This document shows, piece after piece, positions 26,304 to 34,846 of a DNA stretch of 64,000 nt. The DNA is from Neisseria zoodegmatis. Its GTDB lineage: Bacteria; Pseudomonadota; Gammaproteobacteria; Burkholderiales; Neisseriaceae. The notes under the pieces are model-generated. The model did no database searches, was not told where the DNA came from, and saw only the letters and a program-made list of their open reading frames with translations. Numbering within the stretch: the first letter of the stretch is position 1; the number at the start of each line of letters is the position of its first letter. Position numbers and translations under genes: made by a program. Location: assembly GCF_900187305.1 (NCBI RefSeq), contig NZ_LT906434.1:1426001-1490000 (forward strand), in the 5' to 3' direction.

Positions 26304-28235
26304 ACACATTCAAAAATAATGCCCGCGTCGCGCATCTGCAAAACAGTATTGCTTTTTAGCGAGTCATTGCCGTCAAACAAACGGTCGAGTGCCACGACTT
26401 TGGCGGGATTTTCGGCAATCACAGCATCTATCAAATGCTCGTCGGCACAGGTAAGCAGCAGGGCGGTGCGTTTGCCCGTGTCTTCGTCTTCCACCCAATA
26501 CACGCCGTCCGAAATATGCAACGGGCAGGTGAGTTTCAAACCCAAGCGCAGCATCAGTTCGTAAGCCATATTCAGTGGTTCGGCATGTTCGGCAACAGGA
26601 TCGATAAACATGGCCAGTTGCGCCTCGAGGCCGTCTGAACCGTTTTCAGACGGCCTCCACGGTTTGAAATGGCTTTCGGCCAGTTTGAATACCTTAAAGC
26701 CGGTATCAACGGTTTTTTCGGGATGTTGTTCGCGGATTTGCCTGCCCGCACGGCGGATGCGTTCTTTGGCGATGTCGGCGATGGTGTCGAAACCGGCTTT
26801 GCGCGCTTCGGATTTTTCGTCGGTTTCTTCGGGCAGTTGCACGCAGATATAGCGGCGGTTGCCGCCGTCTTCGGCGTTAAGCTGCATTACGGCATGGGCG
26901 GTGGTGCCGGAGCCGGAGAAGAAGTCTAGGATTAGGTCGTTAGGGTTTGAGCCGATTTGGAACATTTGTTTTAATAACGTCGTCGGCTTCGGTGTGTCGA
27001 ATGGTGCTTTTGAATTAAAAAGATTTTGTAATTCTTTGTTTGCTGCATCATTGTGCCCAACTTCTTCAAATGGCCACCATGTTGTAGGAACTCGGCCTTG
27101 TTGTACTTCGTTTAAATATCGCTTTAATTGGGGTGCGCCCTGACCGTCTTTGCCAAAGAAAATACGATTTTCCTGTAGCCATATTTGCATAGTTGCTTTA
27201 CTTGCCCGCCAAGAACTTCCTTGTGGAGGAAAATATTCAATACCAGTATTGGGATTTCTTATGGGATAGACAGCGGACTCTGAAAATGATTTAACCAGCA
27301 AATTATCACTCCTCCACAAGCCCCTTCCGTCATTGTCATCATTTTTATAAGGCTTGTTTTGTGTTTCTGTTCTGGGTAACAAATTCCTTTCAAAACGGAG
27401 ACTTTTTTGGTAAACCAAAATATAGTCATGAAGAGTTGAAAACCCTTTTGCATCATTTGTTGCAGCATATTTTTTCTGCCAAATTACATTCCCCAAAAAA
27501 TTCTCCGCCCCAAACACCTCATCACACAGCAGTTTCAATTGCGCCTGTTCATTATCGTCAATCGAGATAAAAATCACACCGTCGTCGCGTAGCAGGGTTT
27601 TGGCCAGATGCAGGCGCGGCAGCATCATGGAGAGCCAGTTGCTGTGGTAATGGCCGCTCTCTTTGCTGTTTTTGCGCCATGCGCCTTTGAATACGCCGTC
27701 GCGTTTCAGGTAGCCTTCGTCGTCTTTGTCGCCGACGCGGCGGGCGTATTCTTCGCGGGTTTCGCTGAATTTGTCGGGATAGATAAAGGAATCGCTGCCG
27801 GTGTTGTAGGGCGGGTCGATATAGATCATCTTCACGCTGCCGGCATAGGCTTTTTGCAGGATTTTCAGGGCTTCGAGGTTTTCGGCTTCGATAAAGAGAT
27901 GGTTCGTGCCGTCGAAATCCACCGATTCGGCTTGGCAGGGAATCAGTGTGTTGGATGTGGGCGCTTGCAGCGTGCGGTAGGCTTCGCTTTTGCCTGCCCA
28001 GTTTAGCTGGTAGCGTTCGTTGTGATGGGCGAGATTTTCTTCGCCGAGAATAAGTTTGAGTTTTTCCCAGTCGATTTGGTCTTCGCAAAAGGCTTCGGGA
28101 AAGAGAGATTTTAGTTTTAATATATTGATTTTATTGTAATTTTCATTTATAATTTGGTTGCTGGTTGCTGGTTGCTGGTTGCTGGTTGCTGGTTGCTGGT
28201 TGCTGGTTGCTGGTTGCTGGTTGCTGGTTGCTCAT
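26300..28235 (-). CDS. mod: Type III DNA methyltransferase Mod, phase-OFF by repeat number
   Basis: N6-adenine methyltransferase and specificity subunit of the type III system. The ATG at 28235 follows AAAGGGAAAAGG and runs straight into 11 copies of AGCAACC. With 11 copies the frame ends at a TGA just after the tract. With 10 or 13 copies it would continue as QIINENYNKINILKLKSLF into the body of Mod, giving about 642 residues with 10 copies. The catalytic motif is IDPPYNTGSDSF (about residue 138) and motif I is DLILDFFSGSGTTAHAVM, the beta-class order. A central AT-rich stretch (about 26,940-27,560) is the likely recognition domain. Coding is open from after the repeat to the stop at 26300. 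Confidence 0.9.
28156..28232 (-). repeat. Heptanucleotide phase-variation tract, 11 x AGCAACC
   Basis: Eleven perfect copies, 77 bases, immediately after the mod ATG. The unit length is not a multiple of three, so each gain or loss changes the reading frame. Only copy numbers of the form 3k+1 (10, 13) put mod in frame. Confidence 0.97.
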
Positions 28236-28442
28236 ATTTTACCTTTTCCCTTTGATAGCTGAAAAAAACGCATCATAACAGTTCGCTAAGCATATTATCA
28301 GAGGCCGTCTGAAAAAACAGCGCAAATCAACTTATTTTTCAGGCTATGGTTGCATTAAGCCTGAGTGTAGCGGGCATATTGTTTTCTCAAGTGATTTACG
28401 CTGTTTTTTCAGACGGCCTTTGTCTGCTTCGACTTCATGTTT
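28236..28442. other. Intergenic region upstream of mod with DUS copies
   Basis: It holds the mod ribosome binding site and two opposed DUS (around 28303 and 28408). No gene and no clear promoter consensus seen. Confidence 0.5.
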
Positions 28443-29192
28443 TTAAACCCTGAAATAAACACCTTTTTCATCACATACCCGCTCGATCGGCCACTGATAG
28501 ACTTCTGCCAGCAATTCGGGCTGCATCACTTGTTCGGGCGCTCCGGCGGCAACCACTTTGCCCTGATTCATCAATATCACATGTTGGGCGTAACGGGCGG
28601 CCAGATTTAAATTGTGCAACACCATAATCGCGCTGAAATGTTGGCGGTTGCCGCCCAGATAGTTCATTAAGCTGTGTTGGTGGCGGATGTCGAGATGGTT
28701 GCACGGTTCGTCGAGCAGCAGTATCGGGGCGTTTTGGAGTAGGGCTCGGATGATGTTGGCGCGTTGCTGTTCGCCGCCGGAAAGGGTTTGGATGCGTTTT
28801 TCGGCGAGTTCTTGCAAATCGAAATGAGCCAGCAGGGCTTCGGCTTGTTCAGACGGCTTGGAGGCCGTCTGAAAAGGCCAGGCGCTGTCGCTTCCGCGCC
28901 CGAGTTCGATGTATTCGCGCACGGTCAGCGGCATTTGGTATTGGCCGTGCTGCGCTACCCAAGCGACTTTGCCTTGTTTGAGTTGCGGCGGTACGACTTG
29001 CTCAAACAGCTTCACCGAGCCTTGCCCTGTTCGGCGTATCAGGGCTTTGAGCAAGGTGGATTTGCCTGCGCCGTTGGGGCCGATGATGGCGGTGTGGCAG
29101 CCGTGGGGAAGCTTGAGTTCGTCGATTTCCAGCAAAACCCTGTTTTTGGTTTCTACTTTCAGGCGGTTGATGGTGAAAGAGTAGTTCATCAT
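28443..29192 (-). CDS. ABC transporter ATP-binding protein (iron-siderophore/heme/cobalamin type)
   Basis: The protein of about 249 residues is the ATPase of a FecE/BtuD-type importer. Walker A is GPNGAGKST, the signature motif is TLSGGEQQR and Walker B is ILLLDEPCNHLD. His in the switch region (VLHNLN) is present. The start is uncertain: ATG ATG at 29192/29189 is preferred over an in-frame ATG at 29228. It lies 59 bases downstream of the FecCD permease gene on the same strand. The substrate cannot be read from the sequence. Iron-siderophore is the most common for this family. Confidence 0.88.
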   Translation of the reverse strand: MMNYSFTINRLKVETKNRVLLEIDELKLPHGCHTAIIGPNGAGKSTLLKALIRRTGQGSVKLFEQVVPPQLKQGKVAWVAQHGQYQMPLTVREYIELGRGSDSAWPFQTASKPSEQAEALLAHFDLQELAEKRIQTLSGGEQQRANIIRALLQNAPILLLDEPCNHLDIRHQHSLMNYLGGNRQHFSAIMVLHNLNLAARYAQHVILMNQGKVVAAGAPEQVMQPELLAEVYQWPIERVCDEKGVYFRV

Positions 29193-29251
29193 TTTGAATT
29201 TAAGGATAAATGTTTGCGGGGCGGGCATCTTGGAAAGGAAGCGCGCCCGTT

Positions 29252-30190
29252 TTATTTACGCAACGGTTTTAAAAACAGCCACATGAAAAACGGCCCGCCG
29301 AGCAGGGCGATGACGATGCCTACCGGTACGTCCACGGGATAGGTGAACCAACGTGCGGCGCTATCGACCACCAGCAGGAATACTGCACCCAGCCACGCCG
29401 AGAGCAGGATGAGTTTGCTGCGCCTGCCGCCTACTGCCCGCGCTACAACGTTTGGCACCATCATGCCGAGAAAACCGATGATGCCTGAAAGCGATACGGC
29501 GGCTCCGGTGAGCAAAGCGGCGCCGACGACGGTTTGTATGCGCACCGCCTGCACCGAAATGCCCATGCTGACGGCAGTGTCTTCGCCGAGCATGAGGATG
29601 TCGAGCTTTTTGCCGACCAACACGAGAATCAGTAAGCCGGCCAGCATTGCAATAGCAGCATACAACGGTGAAGTAAATCCTGCTTCGGCCAAGCTGCCCG
29701 ACAGCCAAATGGTTGCGCTGCGCAGCACCATGTCGTCGGATAAAAACAGAATCAGGCTGACGATTGCGGCGGAAAACGCGCTCAACACAAAGCCCAACAC
29801 CAGCAGCCCCAGCGTGCCGCCGCCGATAAAGCGGTGGATGCCGAGTATCAGCAGGCAAACCGCCAATGCGCTGATAAACGCGGCAAAGGGTACGCCGATG
29901 GCGCCTATGCCGAACGCCAGCACGATAATCACGCCCAATGCCGCGCCGCCCGACGTGCCGATTAGGCTCGGGTCGGCCAAGGGGTTTTCAAACAAAGCCT
30001 GCAATGCCGCACCTGCTGCGGCTAAAGCGGCGCCGACCAGCAAGGAGCTGATGACGCGCGGCAGGCGGATGGCCTGTATGGTTTCGTCCATCTGATGCGG
30101 GGGCTGCCATTCGCCGAACCCGATGCCGGCGCAAAACCAGACGAGGGCGGCGGTAATCGTGAGGGAGAGAATTAAGGGAAAAGGTTTCAT
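29252..30190 (-). CDS. FecCD-family ABC transporter permease
   Basis: The integral membrane protein of about 312 residues has eight to ten helices and the family segments LPRVISSLLVGAALAAAGAAL, ENPLADPSLIGTSGGAALG and GIIGFLGMMVPNVVAR. It forms the channel of a siderophore, heme or cobalamin importer with the downstream ATPase. Start at ATG 30190; the upstream in-frame TTG at 30217 is less likely. No substrate-binding protein or TonB-dependent receptor gene is next to it, so the binding protein must be encoded elsewhere or the system is incomplete. Confidence 0.9.
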   Translation of the reverse strand: MKPFPLILSLTITAALVWFCAGIGFGEWQPPHQMDETIQAIRLPRVISSLLVGAALAAAGAALQALFENPLADPSLIGTSGGAALGVIIVLAFGIGAIGVPFAAFISALAVCLLILGIHRFIGGGTLGLLVLGFVLSAFSAAIVSLILFLSDDMVLRSATIWLSGSLAEAGFTSPLYAAIAMLAGLLILVLVGKKLDILMLGEDTAVSMGISVQAVRIQTVVGAALLTGAAVSLSGIIGFLGMMVPNVVARAVGGRRSKLILLSAWLGAVFLLVVDSAARWFTYPVDVPVGIVIALLGGPFFMWLFLKPLRK

Positions 30191-30487
30191 AGGTTTATGG
30201 TGAAACTGTTTATTCAATAAAGGCTGTCAAATTCGGGTATGACAAACGTCGTATTGTTAACCAAGTGCATATAACACGGCAAGCGGATGGCTGCGTGACA
30301 ATACAGGCCGTCTGAATGCGTTGTGTTTACGCCGTTTTGCAAAGTCGTAAGTTTGTAGTCGGCAGCTTGTTTGGGAATGGTTTGTTGTGTACCGCAGGGG
30401 TGGATTTTGGTGTGGGCCGGATGGGTGGAATGTCGATTGAGTTTGGCTGTTCCGGCAGATTGTGTTTTTTAATGGTGTTTGTTAAAA
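30191..30487. other. Intergenic region with no supported gene
   Basis: About 300 bases between the permease and ybaB. One DUS lies near 30306. A 60-codon plus-strand frame at 30316 has no ribosome binding site or recognisable product. Nothing else seen. Confidence 0.5.
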
Positions 30488-30513
30488 CAGCTGTCTGAAT
30501 GTTCAGACAGCTG
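30488..30513 (-). terminator. ybaB terminator with a DUS-like variant
   Basis: Perfect hairpin CAGCTGTCTGAA / TTCAGACAGCTG, 22 bases after the ybaB stop. It differs from the DUS core by one base per arm (GCTGTCTGAA), so it may have arisen from a DUS hairpin that lost uptake function. Confidence 0.75.
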
Positions 30514-30534
30514 CTTCGTATCAGGGCGTTTGAA

Positions 30535-30870
30535 TTAGCGGAAAAAGTCGCCCATTCCGGCAGGCAGGCCTTGGGTGAACGCGCCCATGGTTTTGTTGGT
30601 GGTTTCTTCCGCTTTGTTGCACGCGTCGTTGATGGCGGCTAATACTAAATCTTCGAGCATTTCTTTGTCGTCCGCCGCCTCTTTGATCAAATCTTCGCTG
30701 ATGTCGATTTTGCGGACAACATGGTTGCAGGTCATGGTAACTTTAACCAAGCCGTTGCCTGCTTCGCCGTTCACTTCGGTTTCAGCCAGCTTGGCTTGCG
30801 CTTTTTTCATATTTTCCTGCATTTGTTGAGCCTGCTTCATCAGGCCGCCTAATCCGGCTTTTCCGAACAT
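30535..30870 (-). CDS. ybaB: YbaB/EbfC nucleoid-associated protein
   Basis: The small DNA-binding protein of 111 residues, a dimeric nucleoid-associated protein. Family hallmarks are the N-terminal [20 protein letters not shown], the beta segment [17 protein letters not shown] and the C-terminal [16 protein letters not shown] helix. ATG at 30870 is the conserved start; an in-frame ATG at 30927 gives an atypical extension. It lies downstream of dnaX on the same strand, the order conserved in many proteobacteria, though here a 228-base gap with a strong inverted repeat separates them. Confidence 0.95.
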   Translation of the reverse strand: MFGKAGLGGLMKQAQQMQENMKKAQAKLAETEVNGEAGNGLVKVTMTCNHVVRKIDISEDLIKEAADDKEMLEDLVLAAINDACNKAEETTNKTMGAFTQGLPAGMGDFFR

Positions 30871-30964
30871 GGTTTTACTCCTGGTTAAAAAGGGTTTGAT
30901 GATACCTTTTGAATGGGAAGACGGCAATACGGCGCGGCTTTTCAGAAGGGTTTATTCATGGTTT

Positions 30965-31040
30965 GTCATACTCGGGCTTGACCCGAGTATCTCCCTATCT
31001 TATCGGCATTCAAGATGCTCGGGTCAAGCCCGAGTATGAC
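30965..31040. repeat. 28-base inverted repeat (GTCATACTCGGGCTTGACCC type)
   Basis: Arms at 30965-30992 and 31013-31040 are complementary at 27 of 28 positions around a 20-base loop. It lies between dnaX and ybaB and would form a very stable hairpin. It resembles the widespread TACTCGGGCTTGACCCG intergenic repeat family. Confidence 0.9.
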
Positions 31041-31097
31041 GGGTATGGTCTTGCCGATATATGGTTAACGAAACTGTTTTCAGACGGCCTCAATGCT

Positions 31098-33401
31098 TTA
31101 TTCCTGAGACTCGGCCAGCTCCAGCGTATCGGGCAGCCATTCGGCTTCGAAAAGCTCGAGAATCTGCCGTGCGGCGGGGTCGGCTTCAAGCAGTTGCTGT
31201 GCTTTTTGGCGGCCTTCGAGTTGCAGGCGTTTGCGGCGCATGGTCGGGGTTTCCCAGCCTGCGTCGTTGCGCCACGCTTCGGTTTGCAGCTTTAAGGTCA
31301 GGCCGTATGCGTCGGCGAGGGTGTTTTGGATTTTATCCAAACGCTCTTTGGTGGTGGTGGCGCGGGCTTCGTCGGTGAGGGCGAGCATCATCAGGCCGGT
31401 TTCGGGTTGATAGCTTGTCCAAACGGCGTGTTGAGCCAGCATTTGCGCCGCGCCGAGTTTGGGGGCGAGGCGTTTGACAATGGCCGCCCAGTTTTCGGGG
31501 GCGAACTCGGGCAGCGGGGCGAAACCTGCCTGCTCTTCGGCCTCGGCCTGCTCTTCGTCTTCGCTATCAGCTGCGTTTTCAGACGGCATCGGCGGCTCGT
31601 ATGTTTGATATTCGGGGTAATCGTATTCTTCGGGGAAATACGGCGGTGCGTCCGCATCAAACGGGGCTTCGGCATATTCGGGCGGATAATCCGAGGCCGT
31701 CTGAAAAGCGGTTTCGGCGGTTTCAGACGGCATGCTTTGCGGACTTTGAACTTCGCTCAACGGAGAGGCCGTCTGAATGTCTGCCGTGCTTGCCGTCGGG
31801 GTTGCCGCTGCGGTCTGAAGGCTTTCCATGCTTTCAGACGGCATGGTAGCGGCTTCGGGTTGGCCGGTTTGAAGCGTTTCGGGTACGGCTTGTTCTTGCA
31901 CGGCAACTTGCTCACCTGCGGTTTCAGACGGCCTTGCTATCGGTGTCGAGGCCGTCTGAAAATGCTCTGCTGCCACGGCGGGCGTTTCCTGCGTGTGATT
32001 CTGCAAAGATGCTTCTGCCGCCTGAACCGCTGTTTGCGTCTCAACTTTTTCAGACGGCCTTATGGGTTCGGAGGCCGTCTGAAAGCCGTTCTCTGCCGTT
32101 TCAGGTGTTTGCGGCGCATCTTCCCACGGCGGGGTGTCTTCTGCCTGTGCCACGGCCTGTTCAGACGGCCTTGCCACGGTTTCGGAGGCCGTCTGAACAG
32201 GTTTCGGTTCGGCCGGCGGCTCAGGCAGAATCAGCGGCTTTTTTGCGGCAGGTTCCGCCGCTTCGGGATTGTGCAGTTGCGTGCCTTCTATCACGCCGTC
32301 GGGGTCGTGCGCTTTGGCAGCAATCGGGGCGAACGCGAGCATACGCAACAGCGTCATCACGAAACCGGCGTATTCGTCGGGCGCGAGGCTCAAGTCTTGT
32401 TTGCCGTGGATGGCGCATTGGTAGTAAAGCTGGATTTGTTCACCGCTCAAATATTGCGATAAGCGCAGCAGGGTTTCATGTTCGGGGTCGTCGGCAATGG
32501 CGGCGGGAACGGTTTTGGCAAGCGCCAGCCGTTGCAGCAGCATAGCCAGTTCGCTCAAGGCGTTGTCGAAACCGATGGCACGGGCGGCCATTTCCTGTGC
32601 TTTGCGCAGCAGTTCTTCGCCGTCTTGGTTCACGATGCCTTGCAGCAGTTCGTAAAGATAGCGTTTGTCAACCGCGCCGATCATCTGGCGGACATCATGC
32701 TCGGTAACGCTGCCGGAACCCATCGCAATCGCTTGGTCGAGCAGGCTCAAGGCATCGCGCATCGAACCCATGGCGGCGCGGCCGAGCAGTTGCAGCGCGG
32801 GCGGCTCGAACGGAATCTGCTCCACCGTCAGCACATGCGCCAAGTGGTCGGCCACTTGCTGCGTGGTCATGTTGCGCAGCACGAATTGCAGGCAGCGGCT
32901 CAATACGGTAATCGGCACTTTGTGCGGGTCGGTGGTGGCGAGAATGAATTTTACATGCTCGGGCGGCTCTTCCAGCGTTTTCAGCATGGCATTGAACGCG
33001 CTTTTGGAAAGCATGTGCACTTCGTCGATGATATAGACTTTGTATTTGCCGGCGGTGGGCGCGTATTGGGCGTTTTCGAGCACTTCGCGGATGTTGTCGA
33101 TGCCGGTGTTGGAAGCCGCGTCGATTTCGAGCAAGTCGACGTAACGCCCCGCGTCGATTTGGGTGCAGCTTTGGCACACGCCGCAAGGCTCGCCGTGGTT
33201 GGCGTTTTCGCAGTTGAGACTTTTCGCCAGAATGCGGGCGATGGTGGTTTTGCCCACCCCGCGCGTGCCGGTAAGCAGATAGGCGTGATGTAGGCGGCCT
33301 TCGTCGAGCGCGTTGCGCAATGCTTTGACAACATGCTCCTGCCCGACCAAATCGGCAAAGGTTTTAGGCCGCCACTTACGGGCGAGAACTTGATAAGCCA
33401 T
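31098..33401 (-). CDS. dnaX: DNA polymerase III subunit gamma/tau
   Basis: The 767-residue clamp-loader ATPase. Residues 1-370 form the AAA+ core: Walker A TGTRGVGKTTIARILAKSL (about 43-61), the zinc Cys set (C64, C73, C76, C79 region, CGVCQSC), Walker B IDEVHML and SRC Arg finger. A disordered Pro/Glu/Thr-rich linker (about 395-620) is built from DUS-encoded peptide pieces such as FQTAS and RPSE. The C-terminal domain (about 630-767) binds the polymerase. Longer than the 643 residues of the E. coli protein, mainly because of the linker. I did not find an obvious AAAAAAG slip site for a short gamma form. Confidence 0.95.
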   Translation of the reverse strand: MAYQVLARKWRPKTFADLVGQEHVVKALRNALDEGRLHHAYLLTGTRGVGKTTIARILAKSLNCENANHGEPCGVCQSCTQIDAGRYVDLLEIDAASNTGIDNIREVLENAQYAPTAGKYKVYIIDEVHMLSKSAFNAMLKTLEEPPEHVKFILATTDPHKVPITVLSRCLQFVLRNMTTQQVADHLAHVLTVEQIPFEPPALQLLGRAAMGSMRDALSLLDQAIAMGSGSVTEHDVRQMIGAVDKRYLYELLQGIVNQDGEELLRKAQEMAARAIGFDNALSELAMLLQRLALAKTVPAAIADDPEHETLLRLSQYLSGEQIQLYYQCAIHGKQDLSLAPDEYAGFVMTLLRMLAFAPIAAKAHDPDGVIEGTQLHNPEAAEPAAKKPLILPEPPAEPKPVQTASETVARPSEQAVAQAEDTPPWEDAPQTPETAENGFQTASEPIRPSEKVETQTAVQAAEASLQNHTQETPAVAAEHFQTASTPIARPSETAGEQVAVQEQAVPETLQTGQPEAATMPSESMESLQTAAATPTASTADIQTASPLSEVQSPQSMPSETAETAFQTASDYPPEYAEAPFDADAPPYFPEEYDYPEYQTYEPPMPSENAADSEDEEQAEAEEQAGFAPLPEFAPENWAAIVKRLAPKLGAAQMLAQHAVWTSYQPETGLMMLALTDEARATTTKERLDKIQNTLADAYGLTLKLQTEAWRNDAGWETPTMRRKRLQLEGRQKAQQLLEADPAARQILELFEAEWLPDTLELAESQE
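31580..32200. repeat. Cluster of about 11 DUS inside the dnaX linker
   Basis: Copies of GCCGTCTGAA in both orientations near 31583, 31694, 31724, 31766, 31833, 31924, 31951, 32051, 32072, 32162 and 32189, averaging one per about 60 bases within coding sequence. They translate to FQTAS or VQTAS in one direction and RPSE or PSE in the other. Confidence 0.85.
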
Positions 33402-33548
33402 AGATTATCTTTTGTTTGAATTCGGTAAAGGAAGGCTGGTATGCGGCCGCGCGGCAGGTAAGGATGCACGCGCTGTTTTTATAATCGGCCGTCGGTTTCA
33501 TGCCTTGAAGATTCGGTATTCTAACATTTTACCTGCCGCCAAACACAT

Positions 33549-33585
33549 GAAAACCGCCGCCGTTATCGCACGGGCAGCGGTTTTT
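33549..33585 (-). terminator. mltB terminator
   Basis: Hairpin AAACCGCCGCC / GGCAGCGGTTT with flanking T/A runs, just downstream of the mltB stop on the minus strand. Confidence 0.75.
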
Positions 33586-33610
33586 TATGCACGGCGGCAA
33601 TATCGAACCG

Positions 33611-34675
33611 TTACAAACGGTAGTTGCCGCCCACGCCGTTGGCGATATCGCGCACGGCGGTTACATACATGCGGCTGTGGTTGTATTGCCATACGGCGTA
33701 GAAGTTATTCAGGCCGATATAGTATTCATACACGCCCGGTGCGGTTTCGAGGCGGTAGAGTACGGCTTTTTCATTGTCGTCCACCACTTCCTGCGGCATC
33801 ACGCCCAAGCGTTTGAGTTCGCCGACGGTGCGGGTGAGCGCGGTTTTTTCGTCGATGATGTTTTGCAGCTCTTGCGTGATGGTGAGCGTAACCGGCACCA
33901 CCATTTTGCCGTTGGTCTGCCAGCCGTGCGCTTTCATGTAGTTCGCCACCGAAGCCGCCACGTCGCTGACGTTGTTCCAAATATCGCGCAAGCCGTCGCC
34001 GTCGTAATCGACCGCATATTTGCGGAAGCTCGAAGGTATAAACTGCGGCATGCCCATCGCGCCGGCGTAGCTGCCTTTAAAACTGAATACGTCGCGCTTC
34101 TCTTCTTTCGCCATCAGCAAAAATTCATTTAATTCTTGCTGGAAAAATTCGGCGCGGCGCGGATAGTCGAACGCCAGAGTACTCAAAGAATCCGCCAAGC
34201 GGAAGCTACCCATATTGTTGCCGTAGTTGGTTTCGATGCCGATGATGGCCACGATCAGCTCGGCCGGTACGCCGTAGCTGCGTGCCACGGCATCGATGGT
34301 GGTTTTGTGCTGTTCGTAGAAACGCTTGCCGTTATTGATTTTTGATGCGCCGGAATTGCCGGTGCGGAATTCATACCACGGGCGGGATGTGCCGGGGCGG
34401 TTCATGATGTTGATGATATTGCCTTTATACACCACGCCGTCGAAAAAGCTCTGCAATTCGCCTTCGGTAAATTTACCGCCCGCCACTTCATGCGCGATAA
34501 AACGCTGCACGTTGGCATTGCCGTTGAATCCGCTGATGGCCACCGAGTCGGCGGTTTGGTTGAAGGTCGGGCGTTTGCCGACGGGGGGGACGGGTTTTTC
34601 TTTGGCGGGGTCGTGAGTGGTGCTGCATGAGAGTAAGGTCAGGACAGCTAAAACGGAGAGCGCGGTTTTTTTCAT
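33611..34675 (-). CDS. mltB: Membrane-bound lytic murein transglycosylase B
   Basis: The 354-residue lipoprotein cleaves the glycan strands of peptidoglycan with 1,6-anhydro ring formation (GH103 family). Signal peptide with lipobox LLSC (about 14-17). The catalytic Glu lies in IIGIETNYGNNMG (about 155), and the SYAGAMGMPQFIPSSFRKYA stretch (about 204-223) is the hallmark of the family. Length is normal. It is in single-gene context between dnaX and pepA, all on the minus strand with terminators between them. Confidence 0.95.
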   Translation of the reverse strand: MKKTALSVLAVLTLLSCSTTHDPAKEKPVPPVGKRPTFNQTADSVAISGFNGNANVQRFIAHEVAGGKFTEGELQSFFDGVVYKGNIINIMNRPGTSRPWYEFRTGNSGASKINNGKRFYEQHKTTIDAVARSYGVPAELIVAIIGIETNYGNNMGSFRLADSLSTLAFDYPRRAEFFQQELNEFLLMAKEEKRDVFSFKGSYAGAMGMPQFIPSSFRKYAVDYDGDGLRDIWNNVSDVAASVANYMKAHGWQTNGKMVVPVTLTITQELQNIIDEKTALTRTVGELKRLGVMPQEVVDDNEKAVLYRLETAPGVYEYYIGLNNFYAVWQYNHSRMYVTAVRDIANGVGGNYRL

Positions 34676-34759
34676 GACGTATGTTTTCTTGGGCGGTTGT
34701 TATAGTAGGCGCAGTTTATCAAATTTAGGTGGGGGCTTAAAGGGCGGCCGGTATTAAAA

Positions 34760-34805
34760 AAACTGCACCTGACATCGGCGGTAAATGCCGGTGCGGGTGC
34801 AGTTT
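34760..34805 (-). terminator. pepA terminator
   Basis: AAACTGCACC / GGGTGCAGTTT hairpin about 40 bases beyond the pepA stop on the minus strand. Confidence 0.75.
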
Positions 34806-34846
34806 GATTGTTCAGACGGCCTCGGCTTGTGCTTCGGCTGCTTGGG

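Noticed and set aside
28156..28232. Possible CRISPR array
   Set aside because: The repeats are 7 bases with no spacers, and they sit at the start codon of mod. This is a phase-variation tract.
30316..30498. 60-codon plus-strand frame between the permease gene and ybaB
   Set aside because: No ribosome binding site, odd Cys/Gly composition and partial overlap with a hairpin.
31326..32462. Long plus-strand open frame (378 codons) opposite dnaX
   Set aside because: It is a mirror of the GC-rich, DUS-rich dnaX sequence, with low-complexity Arg/Gly/Cys composition and no ribosome binding site. dnaX on the other strand is unambiguous.
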